DNA of 64,000 bases from Nyssa sinensis (taxonomy: Eukaryota; Streptophyta; Magnoliopsida; Cornales; Nyssaceae), in NCBI GenBank assembly GCA_008638375.1, contig CM018048.1, positions 3,731,940 through 3,795,939 on the forward strand, written 5' to 3'. Under the pieces are notes generated by a model that saw nothing but the letters and a program-made list of their open reading frames with translations, ran no database searches and had not been told where the DNA came from. The position numbers were made by a program, and so were the translations under genes. Below, one piece after another: positions 44,601-57,000 of the stretch (position 1 is the stretch's first letter; each line of letters starts with the position of its first letter).

Positions 44601-46358
44601 CGATGGCATCAACAAGAATGATATATATGGTGCTGAATTTAAATTTGAGTTTCAAATTGATCCTCCTGGGATGGATGGCTTGGGGGGCTCTATCCATATG
44701 GGCACCGGGTGCTTTTTCAGGCGACGGGCTTTCTTTGGAGGCCCATCTTCATTTGTAGCCCCTGAGAGCCCAGAACTAAGCCCAACTCATGTTAAGACAA
44801 AGCCAATCCAATCTAGAGAAGTTTTAGCACTGGCACATCATGTTGCAGGCTGCAATTATGAGGCCCAAACCAACTGGGGCTCAAAGGTAAGCTCGCTTGA
44901 ATCAAAAGATTCAAAACTCATTTTTTGATGGGCCGTTTTATATTCTAATAATCACGACTTGGACCAATTTCAGGTGGGCTACAGATATGGATCATTGGTT
45001 GAGGACTTGTACACTGGATATAGACTGCAATGCCAAGGATGGAAGTCTGTTTTCTGTCATCCCGATAGAGCTGCATTTTTAGGGGATGCACCCATAACTC
45101 TCGACGACTTGTTAAATCAAACTAAAAGGTGGTCCATGGGCCTCCTCAACGTCAGCTTTTCCAAGTATAGCCCAATAAGTTGTGGAATCCGGGCCTTGAA
45201 TCCTCTTTGGGCCCTATGTTATATACACTATAGTTTATGGCCCATTCGCTCCATTCCAACCATTATTTATGCCTTCCTACCCCAACTAGCTCTCCTCAAC
45301 TCTTTCTCAATCTTCCCAAAGGTATGTTAACCACTCATTGGTCCATATTATAATTAGACTGACTCTATAGTCTATACATAATGGATTTTTTCAATGATTT
45401 TGATCAAAATAGTAGGGTCCACTCTATTAAGTACATGTGGAACTATGTATTTGTGTATAGGAGTACGAAAATTCATTCAAAAAATTTTTTATACAAGAGA
45501 AACGATAATTTTATTTTATTATCTGATGTAGTGTTACTGTTCTGTATCACTTTTTTTTACAATAAAAAGATTTTCCGTGATTTCGAAAAAAGCAACAATA
45601 TTATATTTCTCAAATTTAAATTCTAAATTTTTATTTCAAATGATGTGATATTAATGTGATTCGAAAAAGTGATAGAATTTAAAAGAGTTAATCTTATCAC
45701 ATAAGATAATGACATGAAATAGTCATAGTACAGAATAATTTTTCATATTATTTTAAAAAATTAGGGTAGTCTATTAAAAAATTATTTATTAAAAAGGTTT
45801 TGGTGATACATGCAGGTATCAGATCCTTGGTTTTTCTTATATATATTTCTTTTCCTTGGAGCCTATGGACCATATTTTCTTGACTACATGTTAGCAGGAG
45901 GAACTCTCCAAGGGTGGTGGAACAGCCAGAGAATGTGGATGGTTAGGGGACTCTCAAGTTTTTCATTTGGATTGGTAGAATACTTACTCTCCTCCTTGGG
46001 GGTGTCTGCATCTGGATTCAACGTGACAAGCAAGGTGGTGGACAGTGAACAAAGCAAGCGATACAATCAAGGGATATTAGAGTTTGCAGTAGCATCACCC
46101 ATGTTCTTGCCAATAACAATGGCGGCGATAATCAACTTATTCTCATTCTCCCAGGGCATCTTACAAGTGTCCAGGCATGGCGGCTTCGAAGCTCTGTTTC
46201 TGCAAATATTGATAGCTGGTTTTGCGGTGGTCAATAGCTGGCCAGTTTATGAAGCCATGATCTTGAGGACTGATAAAGGGAAAATGCCTATGAAGATTAC
46301 TCTGATATCAGTAATCCTTGTTTGGGTTCTCTACCTAGCTTCCCTTTTGACATTCTAA
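32356..46358 (+). CDS. Cellulose synthase-like protein G (CslG), six exons, 737 aa
   Basis: Membrane glycosyltransferase of family GT2. Exons: 32356-32958, 43906-44055, 44168-44293, 44443-44886, 44974-45321, 45816-46358; all introns are GT-AG and phase 0. Two N-terminal membrane helices (about residues 31-48 and 55-78) are followed by the catalytic residues: SDDG (147-150), DCD (310-312), VED (450-452) and QTKRW, the QxxRW motif (490-494). Several hydrophobic C-terminal segments follow. The length fits CslG. CslG enzymes sit in the endomembrane system, and some (CslG/CslM of legumes, spinach and Quillaja) attach glucuronic acid to triterpenoid aglycones in saponin synthesis. Whether this copy does so is unknown. 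Intron 1 (32959-43905) holds a 10.1-kb retrotransposon, but the reading frame is intact. A dead paralogue lies at 676-3744. Confidence 0.93.
32970..33000 (+). repeat. (TA)n microsatellite in CslG intron 1
   Basis: About 15 TA units just after the exon 1 donor. A second TA tract near 33170 was the target of the Tat-lineage insertion. Confidence 0.85.
33182..33731 (-). repeat. Left LTR of the Tat-lineage element (its 3' LTR)
   Basis: 550 bp, TG...CA ends, indistinguishable by eye from 42714-43263. It contains a GC-rich hairpin, CCACCGG with CCGGTGG (33255-33276), and the palindrome TCGGTATACCGA (about 33620-33631). A GGGGGGAG polypurine tract (minus strand, about 33732-33745) adjoins it. Confidence 0.95.
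33732..34213 (+). promoter_or_regulatory. Presumed promoter and leader of the antisense accessory gene; element PPT
   Basis: Non-coding sequence between the left LTR and the accessory gene ATG. The first bases hold the element's polypurine tract (minus strand). For the plus-strand gene, a TTATAT sequence near 33820 and a pyrimidine-rich leader (about 34120-34200) are compatible with a promoter and 5' UTR. No transcription start can be fixed from sequence, and the LTR itself could also drive it. Confidence 0.4.
34214..36284 (+). CDS. Antisense accessory gene of the Tat element, three exons, 634 aa
   Basis: Runs opposite to gag-pol. Exons 34214-34871, 34963-35579 and 35655-36284 join through GTGAGT/CAG and GTAAAA/TAG introns (91 and 75 bp) into one uninterrupted frame of 635 codons including stop. 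Residues about 55-205 (ITKGMLKSIMKKFNFP to YFFVGGGWE) resemble the domain called putative gypsy-type transposon (Transposase_28). The middle part is Pro- and Ser-rich, with a basic patch (KKKRRLISRAKR) like a nuclear localisation signal. Exon 3 encodes about 120 residues of heptad-like Lys/Glu/Leu repeats, a strong coiled coil. A CAATAAATG polyadenylation-like signal lies near 36430. Related Tat elements carry antisense ORFs of unclear role; nuclear regulation is plausible. Introns survive because only the antisense transcript can splice them. Confidence 0.82.
36285..36577. other. Convergent spacer after the accessory gene
   Basis: AT-rich 3' flank of the plus-strand accessory gene, with AATAAA-like signals. 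No ORF. Confidence 0.5.
36578..36881 (-). repeat. 79-bp tandem repeat array in the Tat element, about 3.9 copies
   Basis: Units begin AGGTCGGTAGACC at 36578, 36657, 36736 and 36815, exactly 79 bp apart; the last is partial. Units 2-4 are nearly identical and unit 1 is more diverged. The array lies between the stop of the plus-strand accessory gene (36284) and the stop of minus-strand pol (36946). Confidence 0.93.
36946..40287 (-). CDS. Tat-lineage Pol: RT, RNase H, second RNase H, integrase
   Basis: Open for 1113 codons after the UAG at 40288-40290, in the same frame as Gag-protease; the first Met is at 40263. Residues are counted from that Met. RT spans about 105-330, with VCVDYTDLNKACPKDSFPIP, FMDAYSGYNQI (first catalytic Asp), MPFGLKNAGATYQ and YIDD (256-259). 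A degenerate first RNase H covers about 398-515. A plant-type second RNase H covers about 535-665, with LYVDGSS, NNEAEYEAL, SDSQLVVGQ and RADALAN. The integrase zinc region is HEGICGNHNGG, then CDKCQ; the core has GMDIVGP, ISDNGTQF and GQAEVTNR for Asp, Asp, Glu. There is no chromodomain. All catalytic residues appear present. Expression requires readthrough of the UAG. It copies element RNA to DNA and inserts it. Confidence 0.92.
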   Translation of the reverse strand, partial: QLQTSRRQMILDMSDQGEDTHCPTEIDAPLSPRGIDSTAAPVQDPLKISVGHEEEGRYLLVGADLSPPEQEVIIEFLKTQLSTFAWETKDMEGIDPSCICHKLTTNPEYHPVRQRRRTFAPERHKIINDEVQRLLDAGLIREVFYPEWLANTVLVKKKNGKWRVCVDYTDLNKACPKDSFPIPRIDQLVDATAGYELMSFMDAYSGYNQIQMYPPDQEKTSFISERGLYCYKVMPFGLKNAGATYQRLVNKMFASLIGDTMEVYIDDMLVKSQQKKDHVEHLKKTFDILNKHKMKLNPSKCIFGVSRGKFLGFLVSQRGIEADPSQIKALAELQPPRSRKEIQTLNGRIAALNRFISRSTDRCLPFFKALRGNKTLEWTSECDKAFVELKKYMASPELLSTPIKGEKLLLYLAVSENAVSSALLRDDQGVQKPIFYVSKALLGSEQRYPEIEKLAFALVISARKLRPYFQSHSIIVPTSYPLKAVLHKPEISGRLVKWSIELGEFDITYTPRTAIKAQALADFIAEFTPALKQKLDANPTMATWHLYVDGSSTDKGSGVGLILRSPDGISTEKAVTLGFRASNNEAEYEALILGMQLAREHEAHNLEAFSDSQLVVGQVLGEFAVKDDRMIKYAEMVSFLQKSFATFRIHKIERKQNTRADALANMASHLGTKGDSELIISSQDHPSIDKVQKIHILEQCHDWRAPIFRYLKEGKLPEDRNQARKLRIRAARYLIVNEQLYRRSYTQPLLRCLSPEESEYVLAEIHEGICGNHNGGRTISHRALTHGYYWPGMLIQAREYVKRCDKCQRFASYQHLPQQELVPIVSPWPFAQWGMDIVGPLPKAPQNRKYLLIAIDYFSKWAEAEPLTHITEVDVKNFTWRNIVCRFGVPRTIISDNGTQFSGKVFRKFCDDLHISHHFSSPGHPQANGQAEVTNRTILNGIKKRLERAKGKWTEELPGVLWAYRTTRSSATQETPFSLTYGSEAVIPVEIGMPTWRTEAFNPETNPLQLIENLDLLEGKREQASIRMEECQRRMAKSFNKKVKGKNFDLGDLVLRRVFPNTKEPTMGKLSPNWEGPYRIVKIIRPTTYWLEDMEGKLIPRPWNIEHLRQYYQ
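40282..40293 (-). promoter_or_regulatory. Leaky UAG readthrough site between Gag-protease and Pol
   Basis: On the minus strand the junction reads CAA TAG CAA TTA. The stop is at 40290-40288, and the frame is open on both sides. CAA-UAG-CAA-UUA is the classical type I readthrough context (CAR-UAG-CAR-YYA) known from tobacco mosaic virus. It would make Gag-protease the main product and Gag-Pol the minor one. Confidence 0.85.
40288..42639 (-). CDS. Tat-lineage Gag-protease
   Basis: 783 aa from the Met at 42639. An in-frame ATG at 42711 also exists, but it overlaps the primer-binding site region, so the downstream MASNRR start is preferred. The N-terminus is Gln-rich with a short coiled coil. 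The capsid part includes FTPYEGLDDPGDHLSNYQ, FVTSLKGAALRWFHNLP and SFYELSRRFLDRF. A modified zinc knuckle reads CEFHRDHGHTTEACRHL. The aspartic protease has VLVDTGSSTNILF (about residue 680 counted from the upstream ATG) and NVIMGRPWLH near the C-terminus. Protease is therefore made with Gag, ahead of the UAG, and pol enzymes only after readthrough. No frameshift or premature stop. Confidence 0.92.
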   Translation of the reverse strand: MASNRRSAPLSAQPLAQDEEVATSDPVQQQLDQIRAQMQKQADQTQAQLFAISQVLASLTQNPSVLPHSGVPESGYPLVYPPQRRQYEEGGPSARPFSPQGVTPVRYDVPEGVPNMQPNNVNYSRGHVVSPANSGANLVQSGPPFQPAPASNQRQPEHAIPSPNNPQPTGFEGGIPGFQHSAPSRVPLRSEEVADSIGQAVPAREGLPPPQQDEIAKLLGRFTTPFTPAILAEERPRKFIVPKFTPYEGLDDPGDHLSNYQHTMALHGATDAFLCRTFVTSLKGAALRWFHNLPPNSVPSFYELSRRFLDRFLTSRRLRKGPEFLLSIKQRKGESLRDYIARFNAELTEITDCGAAFLVAALHAGLWPGRFHDSLTKNPPADMASLMERARKHINLEDTRTSLRLAKEQVQHEGKSQTQNAGNTSKRQRSPETKTSRGQNQTTSGRFRSYAPLSVPLPPLTASISEIYHQVKTQENFKRPDPLYADPDHRDRSKYCEFHRDHGHTTEACRHLQQEIEQLIRRGRLKEFVQRESGSNNPTQKPQQPRQEPKSQPPRQDQGPTLGMNQPSQANAHVILVLHATNSLSGTSNRARKRYAREAKMAPIPVQIMTLEKKLKPLPQIQFSELDLVGIHHPHTDALVITLRIANFDISRVLVDTGSSTNILFFEPFQKMKLNVSDLKDTSAVMAGFDGHLSSPMGGIDFPTTIGVGDEQKTVLSEYVIVDCRSPYNVIMGRPWLHQIGAVTSTLHQCLKYVQNDQICTIRGSQSSSRECHVVALRGDKQQ
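42690..42711 (-). other. Primer-binding site of the Tat-lineage element
   Basis: Minus strand TTGGCGCCGTCTGTGGGAA begins 2 bases after the 5' LTR. TGGCGCC-type sites are usual in this lineage. The priming tRNA was not determined. Confidence 0.85.
42714..43263 (-). repeat. Right LTR of the Tat-lineage element (its 5' LTR)
   Basis: 550-bp partner of 33182-33731, with the TATAT duplication at 43264-43268. It should contain the element promoter on the minus strand. The hairpin copy is at 42787-42808, about 75 bases before the primer-binding site. Confidence 0.95.
43269..43905 (+). other. Remainder of native CslG intron 1
   Basis: AT-rich intron sequence ending in GATTGCAG at the exon 2 acceptor, with a (TA)n tract at about 43875-43897. 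Without the retrotransposon and its duplication the intron would be about 860 bp. Confidence 0.75.
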
Positions 46359-47768
46359 GATATGATGCTGCTTGAACTCTCCCACTTTGTTTATTAATCT
46401 TGATTCTTCCTCTCTAGAATTGGAAGAGTTTGAAATTTGAAAATAAGTTGTTAATTGAAAATCACAATGTATTCTCATGGCTGGTTATATATAGTTTAGA
46501 GTTTATACTTTGAAGAGTTGATTATTGGCAGGTCCCAAAAATAATTGTTTCCAAGCTAAAGTTTTGGATAGTGATGTTCAACCTTGATGCCTAAAGCAAT
46601 ACAATATGAAGCTGAATCAACATATTTCACTCAAAATCCCAATTCAAACTCAATGTCAAATTAAAAAAAAAAAGAAGCAAACATCTAAAATTGTTTGCAA
46701 TGTTTTTTTACGTTCATATAACGTAATGGAAAAATGAGTAACCTGTTATACCTAAATTAGGAGAAAAATATAATTTATATGTAAAAACTTCAAATAATTA
46801 TAATTTTTGCACTTAGTTATTTATTTTACGCGAATTATATATTTTTTTCAAAATATATCTAACCCCTTTAATTTTTCCAAAAAGATCATTTTTAACCTTA
46901 CAATTTACATTGTGCAGCAAAATAGTGAAATTTTGCACAACGAAAGCATTTTTTTAATAGAATTTCATATGCAATAGCTCAATTATAAAATCCAGATTTA
47001 TAAATTCTATTGACAAACAAATTCATTATTGTTAGTTATTAAATTTTAAAATTTGAACTTTTAGAAACATACGCGTAACTGAACGTGAAAAATTGTTATT
47101 CAGATAAGGAGTTATGCACTAGACAATATTTTTGTCACAAAATAAGTGAAAGACTTGAAGGATTAAGAACTTGGGTTTCGACCCAATTCTAATTATCAAC
47201 TTATTTAATAGTATTGATCGAATCTTGAGTATGTGGTCAAGTTACAATTTTCTTTTTTGGCTTGAGTAGTTGCATATGATTTGGCTTTTGATTCTGGTGC
47301 CAACTTTGTTGGGATGAGACTTGTTTGCAACAATGCTTGTACTTTAGACTTTGTTGATGTAATTGAGTTGTATTGCTTGTACTTTTTTGATTACACTAAT
47401 AAATTCTCTTTTGTTGATTAAAAATAAAATAAAAATAGAGAGAGAGAGAGAGAGAAACCATTCGAAATTCATCATAAAATGGAGTATAAGAACAAGTCAA
47501 ATTTGTCCCAACAAAAACTGGTTTTGGGGGCCTTCTTGATCAATAATCCTAGCCCTTTAGTGTAAATTGAATATAACCATTTCTATTTTTCCAACTTGAT
47601 TTTGAAAGGAAGACTTACAGTTTCTAGCATTATGGGTTTGGAAAACACATCTGATCATTAATTCTCCATGCAAATGTATGTACCTGCGCTAGATGATCAA
47701 TCCTCCTCTGATCGTGAACTATATATATATATATATATATATATAGTGAGGGACTCTGGTTGAAGTTC
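46359..47768. other. Intergenic region between CslG and the RING-H2 gene
   Basis: 3' flanks of two convergent genes. A (GA)n tract lies near 47440-47455 and a (TA)n tract at 47720-47745. No further gene seen. Confidence 0.5.
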
Positions 47769-49706
47769 TTAGACTATGTAAGGTCCAATAGGTATATGTG
47801 GGTGATGGGTGTTGTGTTTGGTGGTGCATATGGAGCATCTACATAGTGGGCAAGTGGAGTTTGTACGGAGCCAGTGCCGTATGCATTCGATGTGAAACAC
47901 GTGCTTGCATGATGGGACCTGGTGCACCACCTCTTTCATCTCAAACTCTCCCAAACAAACACAACACCTGTCAGTTTAATGTTCATAAATTCAATTCAGT
48001 ATGATTTCAACATATATATATATATACACACACATATATATACTCTATTAATTAATTATATCTTTCTTACTTCTACGACAATTTCTTTATGTAATGCATT
48101 TGACAAATATACCTTTTCAATGATGAGGATCATCATGCTTGGGATTTTATTATTTGGATGTTCTTATCATTTTGATGCGATTAATTTTAATTTATATTAA
48201 AATTAAGAAATAATTATACTGATTTTGTTTGTAATATTGACAATTACAAAAGATTCACGTATGATTTTTAATATTACATTGATTTTTTTTATTAAAATTG
48301 TTTAGAAGATGGACATTAACAAAAAATATAAATTTAATGTTTTACCTTTATAAATAATTACATTAATCTCTTTTATAATATCTTATAATTATATAAACTT
48401 TCTTTTGTAATCTTTGAAAAAATAAGAGAGATCAGCGTGATGTACAAACATATTTTAATCTTATAAAAAAAATTTATTGAAACCTAAAACCATAAATTAG
48501 AAGATTTTATACGAAGAGAGAGAATCTGTATATTGTTAAAATAATTAAAAAAAAATTAATGTAATATCAAAAAATACATAGACTCTTGTAAGCTCAAGAG
48601 AGATTAGTGTACCAAGATTAATGACTTTTTAAAAGTACATAAGGATATGGGGGCACACAGGTTAGAAGAACTCCAACTTGAAAATGTCCAAATCATAAAA
48701 CCTTTAACATGAAACCATCTGCAAGAAGCATGCACTGAGACAGATTTCTAATTGAACATATTTTTTTAAAAAAAGTGGTTGAACTATTTTTAAAAAAATC
48801 GGCCAGTTCAATATAATTTTTATGAAAAATCAATCGATTCAATCAATTTTTTTCAATTTTTAAATATAAACAATAAATTAATCAAATCAAACTAATTTAA
48901 TATCTAATTTTCGGTTGAATCGATCGATTTAAGCCGATTCTAATAATTATGCTTTTAAGAAGATAATGGATATAGTGTTCAGAGATTCTAATTGTTACAT
49001 AAAAGAAGAAATAAAATCTTGTTGAAGGAAGATGGTTCACAGGGCAAGATTTGGTTAAAAGAACAACTCTGCAAGACCTTGAGGAGGTGTTTTGCACTGT
49101 TAAAGACCCTTTCTGAGTGTAATCATTCATATTTTGGTTTACAAAAAATAAAATTTTCTGCGAACACAAAAAAAAAATTATTGCAAATAAGCTAACTATC
49201 GTTGCAAACGACGATAATTACCTTATTTGTAAGGATAGTTGACTTGTTTGAGTTGTTTATTGCACCGTAAAAAATCATGTTTCTTCTAGCAGACCTGTGA
49301 ACTTGATCATGGATATGATATATATATATATATATAACACGACAGCTTACTCATGTAGTTGGGAAATGCAGAAACTTACTGTGGATCCCTTGTCCTTAGA
49401 TCTTCATCGAATAAGATTACATGAAGCTTCTCTTTAAGGTTCCCATTCAAACCTGTCTCACTCTGGACATAACACCAAAGAAAGGAAACTGTAAACTAGA
49501 GATCAATATTTATCAAATAAGCTATTATTCAACTTAATTTGCATGAATGACTTCCTTGCATGCACTGGTTCAGTGATGGATACAAGGGAGAATACGGTTG
49601 GGCCGGTTGGCCTTTTAACCCCCAAAATTTTAGAAATTTAATATTTTGCCGTTATTCCCTATGAAAATTTATAAAAAAATTATAATTTTTTTATAAAAAA
49701 TCTACT

Positions 49707-49742
<36 letters not shown>

Positions 49743-49958
49743 CCCCTTAATGGTCTAAATCCGCCGTTGCACTGGTGGAGGTTGATCATGCAGCACTGAA
49801 CACATATCGGAGAATTGTACACCACAAACATCATATACCTTATTATTCTAGGTGTACAATTAATCAACTTGGTGTTGCATGCCAGCACAACAATCATGAT
49901 CAATATTATTCTATTTCTTTTATTTTCCTACTCGTCTCATGTCTCCATGTCTGTCTAT

Positions 49959-50006
<48 letters not shown>

Positions 50007-50234
50007 TCTTACTGAGGGGGGAAATGGAGTGGCTTGACTTATGCTCCCTGAAAGTGTTGGTTGAGAGGAAGAGATAGTGGAAGCCCTCCTCTTGAGGTAG
50101 AACAAGTAAAACAAGAGAAATAGAATTATGGAGAAGAGTATTGGGATTGAAAATATGAAGGACTGGTAAAGTTTAAGTTGAAGTGCTTGAGAATACAAAT
50201 GAGGAGGGCTTGGACTACTTTGAGGAGAACCCAT
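47769..50234 (-). CDS. RING-H2 (ATL-type) E3 ubiquitin ligase, three exons, 167 aa
   Basis: Exons on the minus strand: 50234-50013, 49462-49380 and 47967-47769. They join in frame through GTAAGA/CAG and GTAAGT/CAG introns. The product begins MGSPQSSPSP and has one membrane helix (about residues 26-47) followed by a basic KRR stop-transfer. It carries the conserved LKEKLHVILFDEDLRTRDPQ linker and a canonical RING-H2 domain: Cys103, Cys106, Cys122, His124, His127, Cys130, Cys141, Cys144, with Trp134 in the E2-contact position. This class recruits ubiquitin-loaded E2 enzymes at a membrane and ubiquitinates unknown targets. The ATG at 50240 is also possible; 50234 fits the family better. A (CT)n(CA)n microsatellite starts right after the first donor. 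The short size and three-exon layout match small ATL7/ATL59-like members; the exact orthologue is not assigned. Confidence 0.9.
49962..50007 (-). repeat. (CT)n(AC)n microsatellite directly after the RING gene's first donor site
   Basis: About 12 CT and 10 AC units in gene orientation, beginning 5 bases after the GT of intron 1. It produces spurious repeat ORFs on both strands. Confidence 0.9.
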
Positions 50235-53045
<2,811 letters not shown>

Positions 53046-54065
53046 AAAAGAAAAGGAAAAGAATTCAAGTCCAACTACCAATTGATGACGATTGTGATCC
53101 TATCCACGCATGCCTTAGTGTGTCATTGGGAGAGGCCGACACTAGAAACTTCTCATGATTTGATTATTAATTAAAAATATAATTAGTTTATGATTAGTGC
53201 TAATCTGCTATATAAGAGATCATTGTCCATGAAAACTAAGTCGTGAATGTTGAATTTTTGCACTATGACATAGATTTAATAGAAAAAGAACCATCCATGG
53301 AGCCACCATCAACTTGGGGATTGCTATGTGATTAAGGATGTTAAAATATTCCACCCCGTCTTTAATAGAATTGATTTGGGAAGTAAATTAATAGAGTGAG
53401 GCATGTACTGAATTTGGGCTGTCCCACCCCAATTATATATTTAATTTACACAAATACTCTAAAATATTCCTATATATATATATATATATAGATATAGATC
53501 TAAATATGTTCATGTGTGTGTATTATATATAAATTTGCATTTATAATAATATTAATCAATTAGTTCTAATTTTTAAAGATGATTGAACAGCACAAGGTTT
53601 CACAGGGGTGAGAAAGGAGTGGAAAAGACTACTTTTAAACAAAGCAGGGATGGATGAGGAGCCATCCACCCTGTTGAAATCCCTATATGTGAGATCACAT
53701 CTGCTCTTCTCGGTGATAGGCCTCACCTAAAATACTCTCAGGGGTAACGATTATTATTAATAATCATAAGAAATTTGAAATTGATTAATTACTAAGTTAC
53801 TTGTAAATGACTTTATCAACAAACAAAAAAAAATATTCACAAACATAAAATATGCATATATATTTTCAAAGGGGATATATTCTTTGACAAAATATTATAT
53901 AATTAAAATGAAAAATAGTTTTATCAGAGGGCAATAAAGGAAACCAAGATATATGATGTTGAAAATGTGTGCTTCCCATAGAGACTAAATTAAAATGAAC
54001 TTAGAAACAATTTCCGAGCAAATAACAGGTTTTCGCATCAAACCAGCGTAGGGTAACATGTCTCT
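53046..54065. other. Intergenic, downstream of RPN12; no gene seen
   Basis: AT-rich with a (TA)n tract at about 53470-53490. It includes the 3' UTR of the minus-strand proteasome gene just left of 54066. Confidence 0.5.
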
Positions 54066-57000
54066 TCACACAATACGTTCCAACTCCCTGGCATAACTGA
54101 GTGTCTGATTAATCAGTTGCAAAGATGGTATCTCCTTGCAAGGTGCAGATTCTTTTGCCCTTTGGAAAATAACAAAGCCATTCTTTGTCTCCCACTCAGG
54201 ATGCTCCTGCAAATGATGCAAAATCTAATGCTCATCAACAATCCCTTTATTCAAACAGTAAATTAAATTAGAAGGGGTTTTCCATGTTGGTGGATCATGT
54301 GCTTATCATGAAAAGCAGTGATGAAACACTATTATAATTAAAATATAAAATAATTAAGGATTTACAATGCAGGACTCCTAGGTAATTATATTCCCTTTGT
54401 TCTCAAAATATTTGCCTCTACATTATTTCTTTGATGACCGTATTATTTTTTTTAAAAAAAAAAAAGTGGCCACTCAGCTCTCAAAGTAACAGCTTCTACA
54501 TTATATGTTTTACTTCATAAGCACTCGTTTCTTTTTCCCCTGCGGGGTCTAATGCAAGTGTTAGTAGTATTCAGAAGTGGTTGTTCGTTCATGAAGGGCA
54601 AGCAGGTTCAATGCTAAATAATTATACAGATACACAACCCACGTATCCTACACTTGCTGGTACCTACACTCAAAAGCACAGGTCCCTACATTTAATGAGG
54701 GGCAATCAAAAGAAAGACATAAAAGCAACAAAGATTAAACAAGTTGCAATAACATATAATTCTTTTTTCCTAACTAGGAGTCATCCGAGCCTATTTGAGC
54801 ATCTGACCCACTCTACCAAAAACAGGTAGTCCCCCTGTTCCACAAGGTATTGGACAATTATCAAGATAAATCCTTATAGAATGGAGATGCTTGGACTCGG
54901 CACCTTCTGCATGTAAAAAAATGATAAATCATTGGGGAATGGCCCCAAGTGTCCTTCCATCACATCTACCCCTTGGGACTTGCATATAATTCATGCATAC
55001 ATTTTTGGTTAGGCTACAAGGGGACTTGAACTCCTAATATTTGAGGTTTAGAGACCAACCAAATACTGCATGTCATAATTTATGCGTACTAACACATTAG
55101 GATTGCTAAAATAATCACTAAGATGAGGAGAAAAATGATGAGTAAGATACAGGCATTTAAAATAGTGACAATACAGAGCAAAGGAGAGAATTAAAAATTA
55201 TTGTTAATACATGCCTAATGTCACATCAACTATAAAACATCAGAGCAAATCTAACACTTCATTAATTAAATTGACTGACAATAAAGAAAGACCAGGGTGT
55301 AAGCTGCATAAAATTTACCTCCTTGATATATTCAGAAAGTTCTTGATCAGAAGAATACAGCAACATTTGTCGGGCATCCTTAATTGAAAGAGAGTCGTAC
55401 GCCTTTTCGCTGCACCCAGCTATTTCATCTCTACAAATTACAAGATGAACTACCAAGAGTAAGCATGCAAAACTACCCACAGTTTTTACAGATCAAGATT
55501 TTGAATCATGTTATGAAGAAGGAGATGAGGGCGTCAAAAGGGGTAATGTTGTGGGATTTTAATTATTTAAGGAAAAGTTATGATTGAAATTGAAAAGGAT
55601 TGGACATGTCTATCAAAGTGTTAAGTTGATGGAATAACAATAAAATAGTAGTTTGAATTTCTAGACAGCAGCTTTTTAGGGTTTTGGATGTTAGGATCAG
55701 GCATATATTATACAGAAAGGATACTATTAAAAAATATATTATACAGAATGGATAAGGGCAACCAAAGTAGGCTTTAGGTTCAAGAATCAATGAAATTATG
55801 AACAAATTATTAAAATTAAAAATCCTGTTTGCCGAAGCCTTGTGTAGCTGAGTTGAATCACATGAGGTACCGCACATGAGAGAGAATAGAGAAGAGAAGA
55901 AAGATGGAGAAAGAAAGAGAGTGAACCAATTAAGATTGAGGAGGAGATTGTGTAGCCTGTGGGGTCCCTCCTGTTCCCCATCACCATGTCTCTTCCCAAA
56001 AGGGAGGTACAGTTTCGAGCCCTACCGTGAGCATGGGTGAGTCACTCCTAGGGTCCCTTGGGGATCACACTTAAGGATTGCATCACACAATCTAAAGAGA
56101 GCTTAAAAAAATTTTGCAAAATCTTTTTAAAAAAAACTCTATTGAATTGAAACTTCAAAGTATAAATAATATATAGCTTTTGAAATACTCCTATCTCTAA
56201 TGGAACCTAATGCTATATTCAAAAATTAAGAGACTTTCATTAGTAAAAAAAAAACTAAGATCCACATATGAAGACCCAATACCATATCTTGTCCCAAAAT
56301 ATGTCCAGCGAGATTAAATTATCAAAATAACCTTGATTCTACAAACATTATAGATGTGTGTGTGTGTTACCAACAGCACACTAATCAACTAAGAGCTTGA
56401 ACAGCCGGCCCCGCTTTGAAATCAACCCAATTTCTAAGGTTTCTCTCTTTTATGAACTTACTCTTTTTGAGCTTCTTATGAGTTTCATCACATAGTCACA
56501 CAAACAAACCATCAAATATATTATAAGGTGAAGTTGTCAAAGGCATGTGCAATGAAGACCAAGAAAGAGCAGCGATACAATGAAGTTATTTGATTCAAGC
56601 TGAAGGTGTTTGCAAAGACAGCGCCCCCCCCCCAAAAAAAAAAAAAAAAAACGGTGGAAATAGACAAAACAAGAGAGACAGAGAGGGCCTGTACAACCTG
56701 AGAAACCATAGTGAATAGTTGAATGAAGACTTTCTTTAGTTGAGTATGGCATATCATCATTAGAATCTTCTTAAAATGCATAAAATCAAACCAGGAACAG
56801 ATGAATCACTGATGATAGGAATATACCTATACAGAACTTTATTTGCCATATCCCTCCCTTGATATATTAAAATAAAGTAGTGAAAGGGGAAGAGAGAATA
56901 TTTTTTATGAGTAAAGGGGAAGAGATGATATAATAACCAAAACCATCAACACATACCTAAATTACCATAATTAGAATTTAAGTCAGAATGTCAAGGTTGC

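Noticed and set aside
47798..48004. Plus-strand ORF opposite the RING-H2 exon
   Set aside because: It is the complement of the Cys- and His-rich RING sequence.
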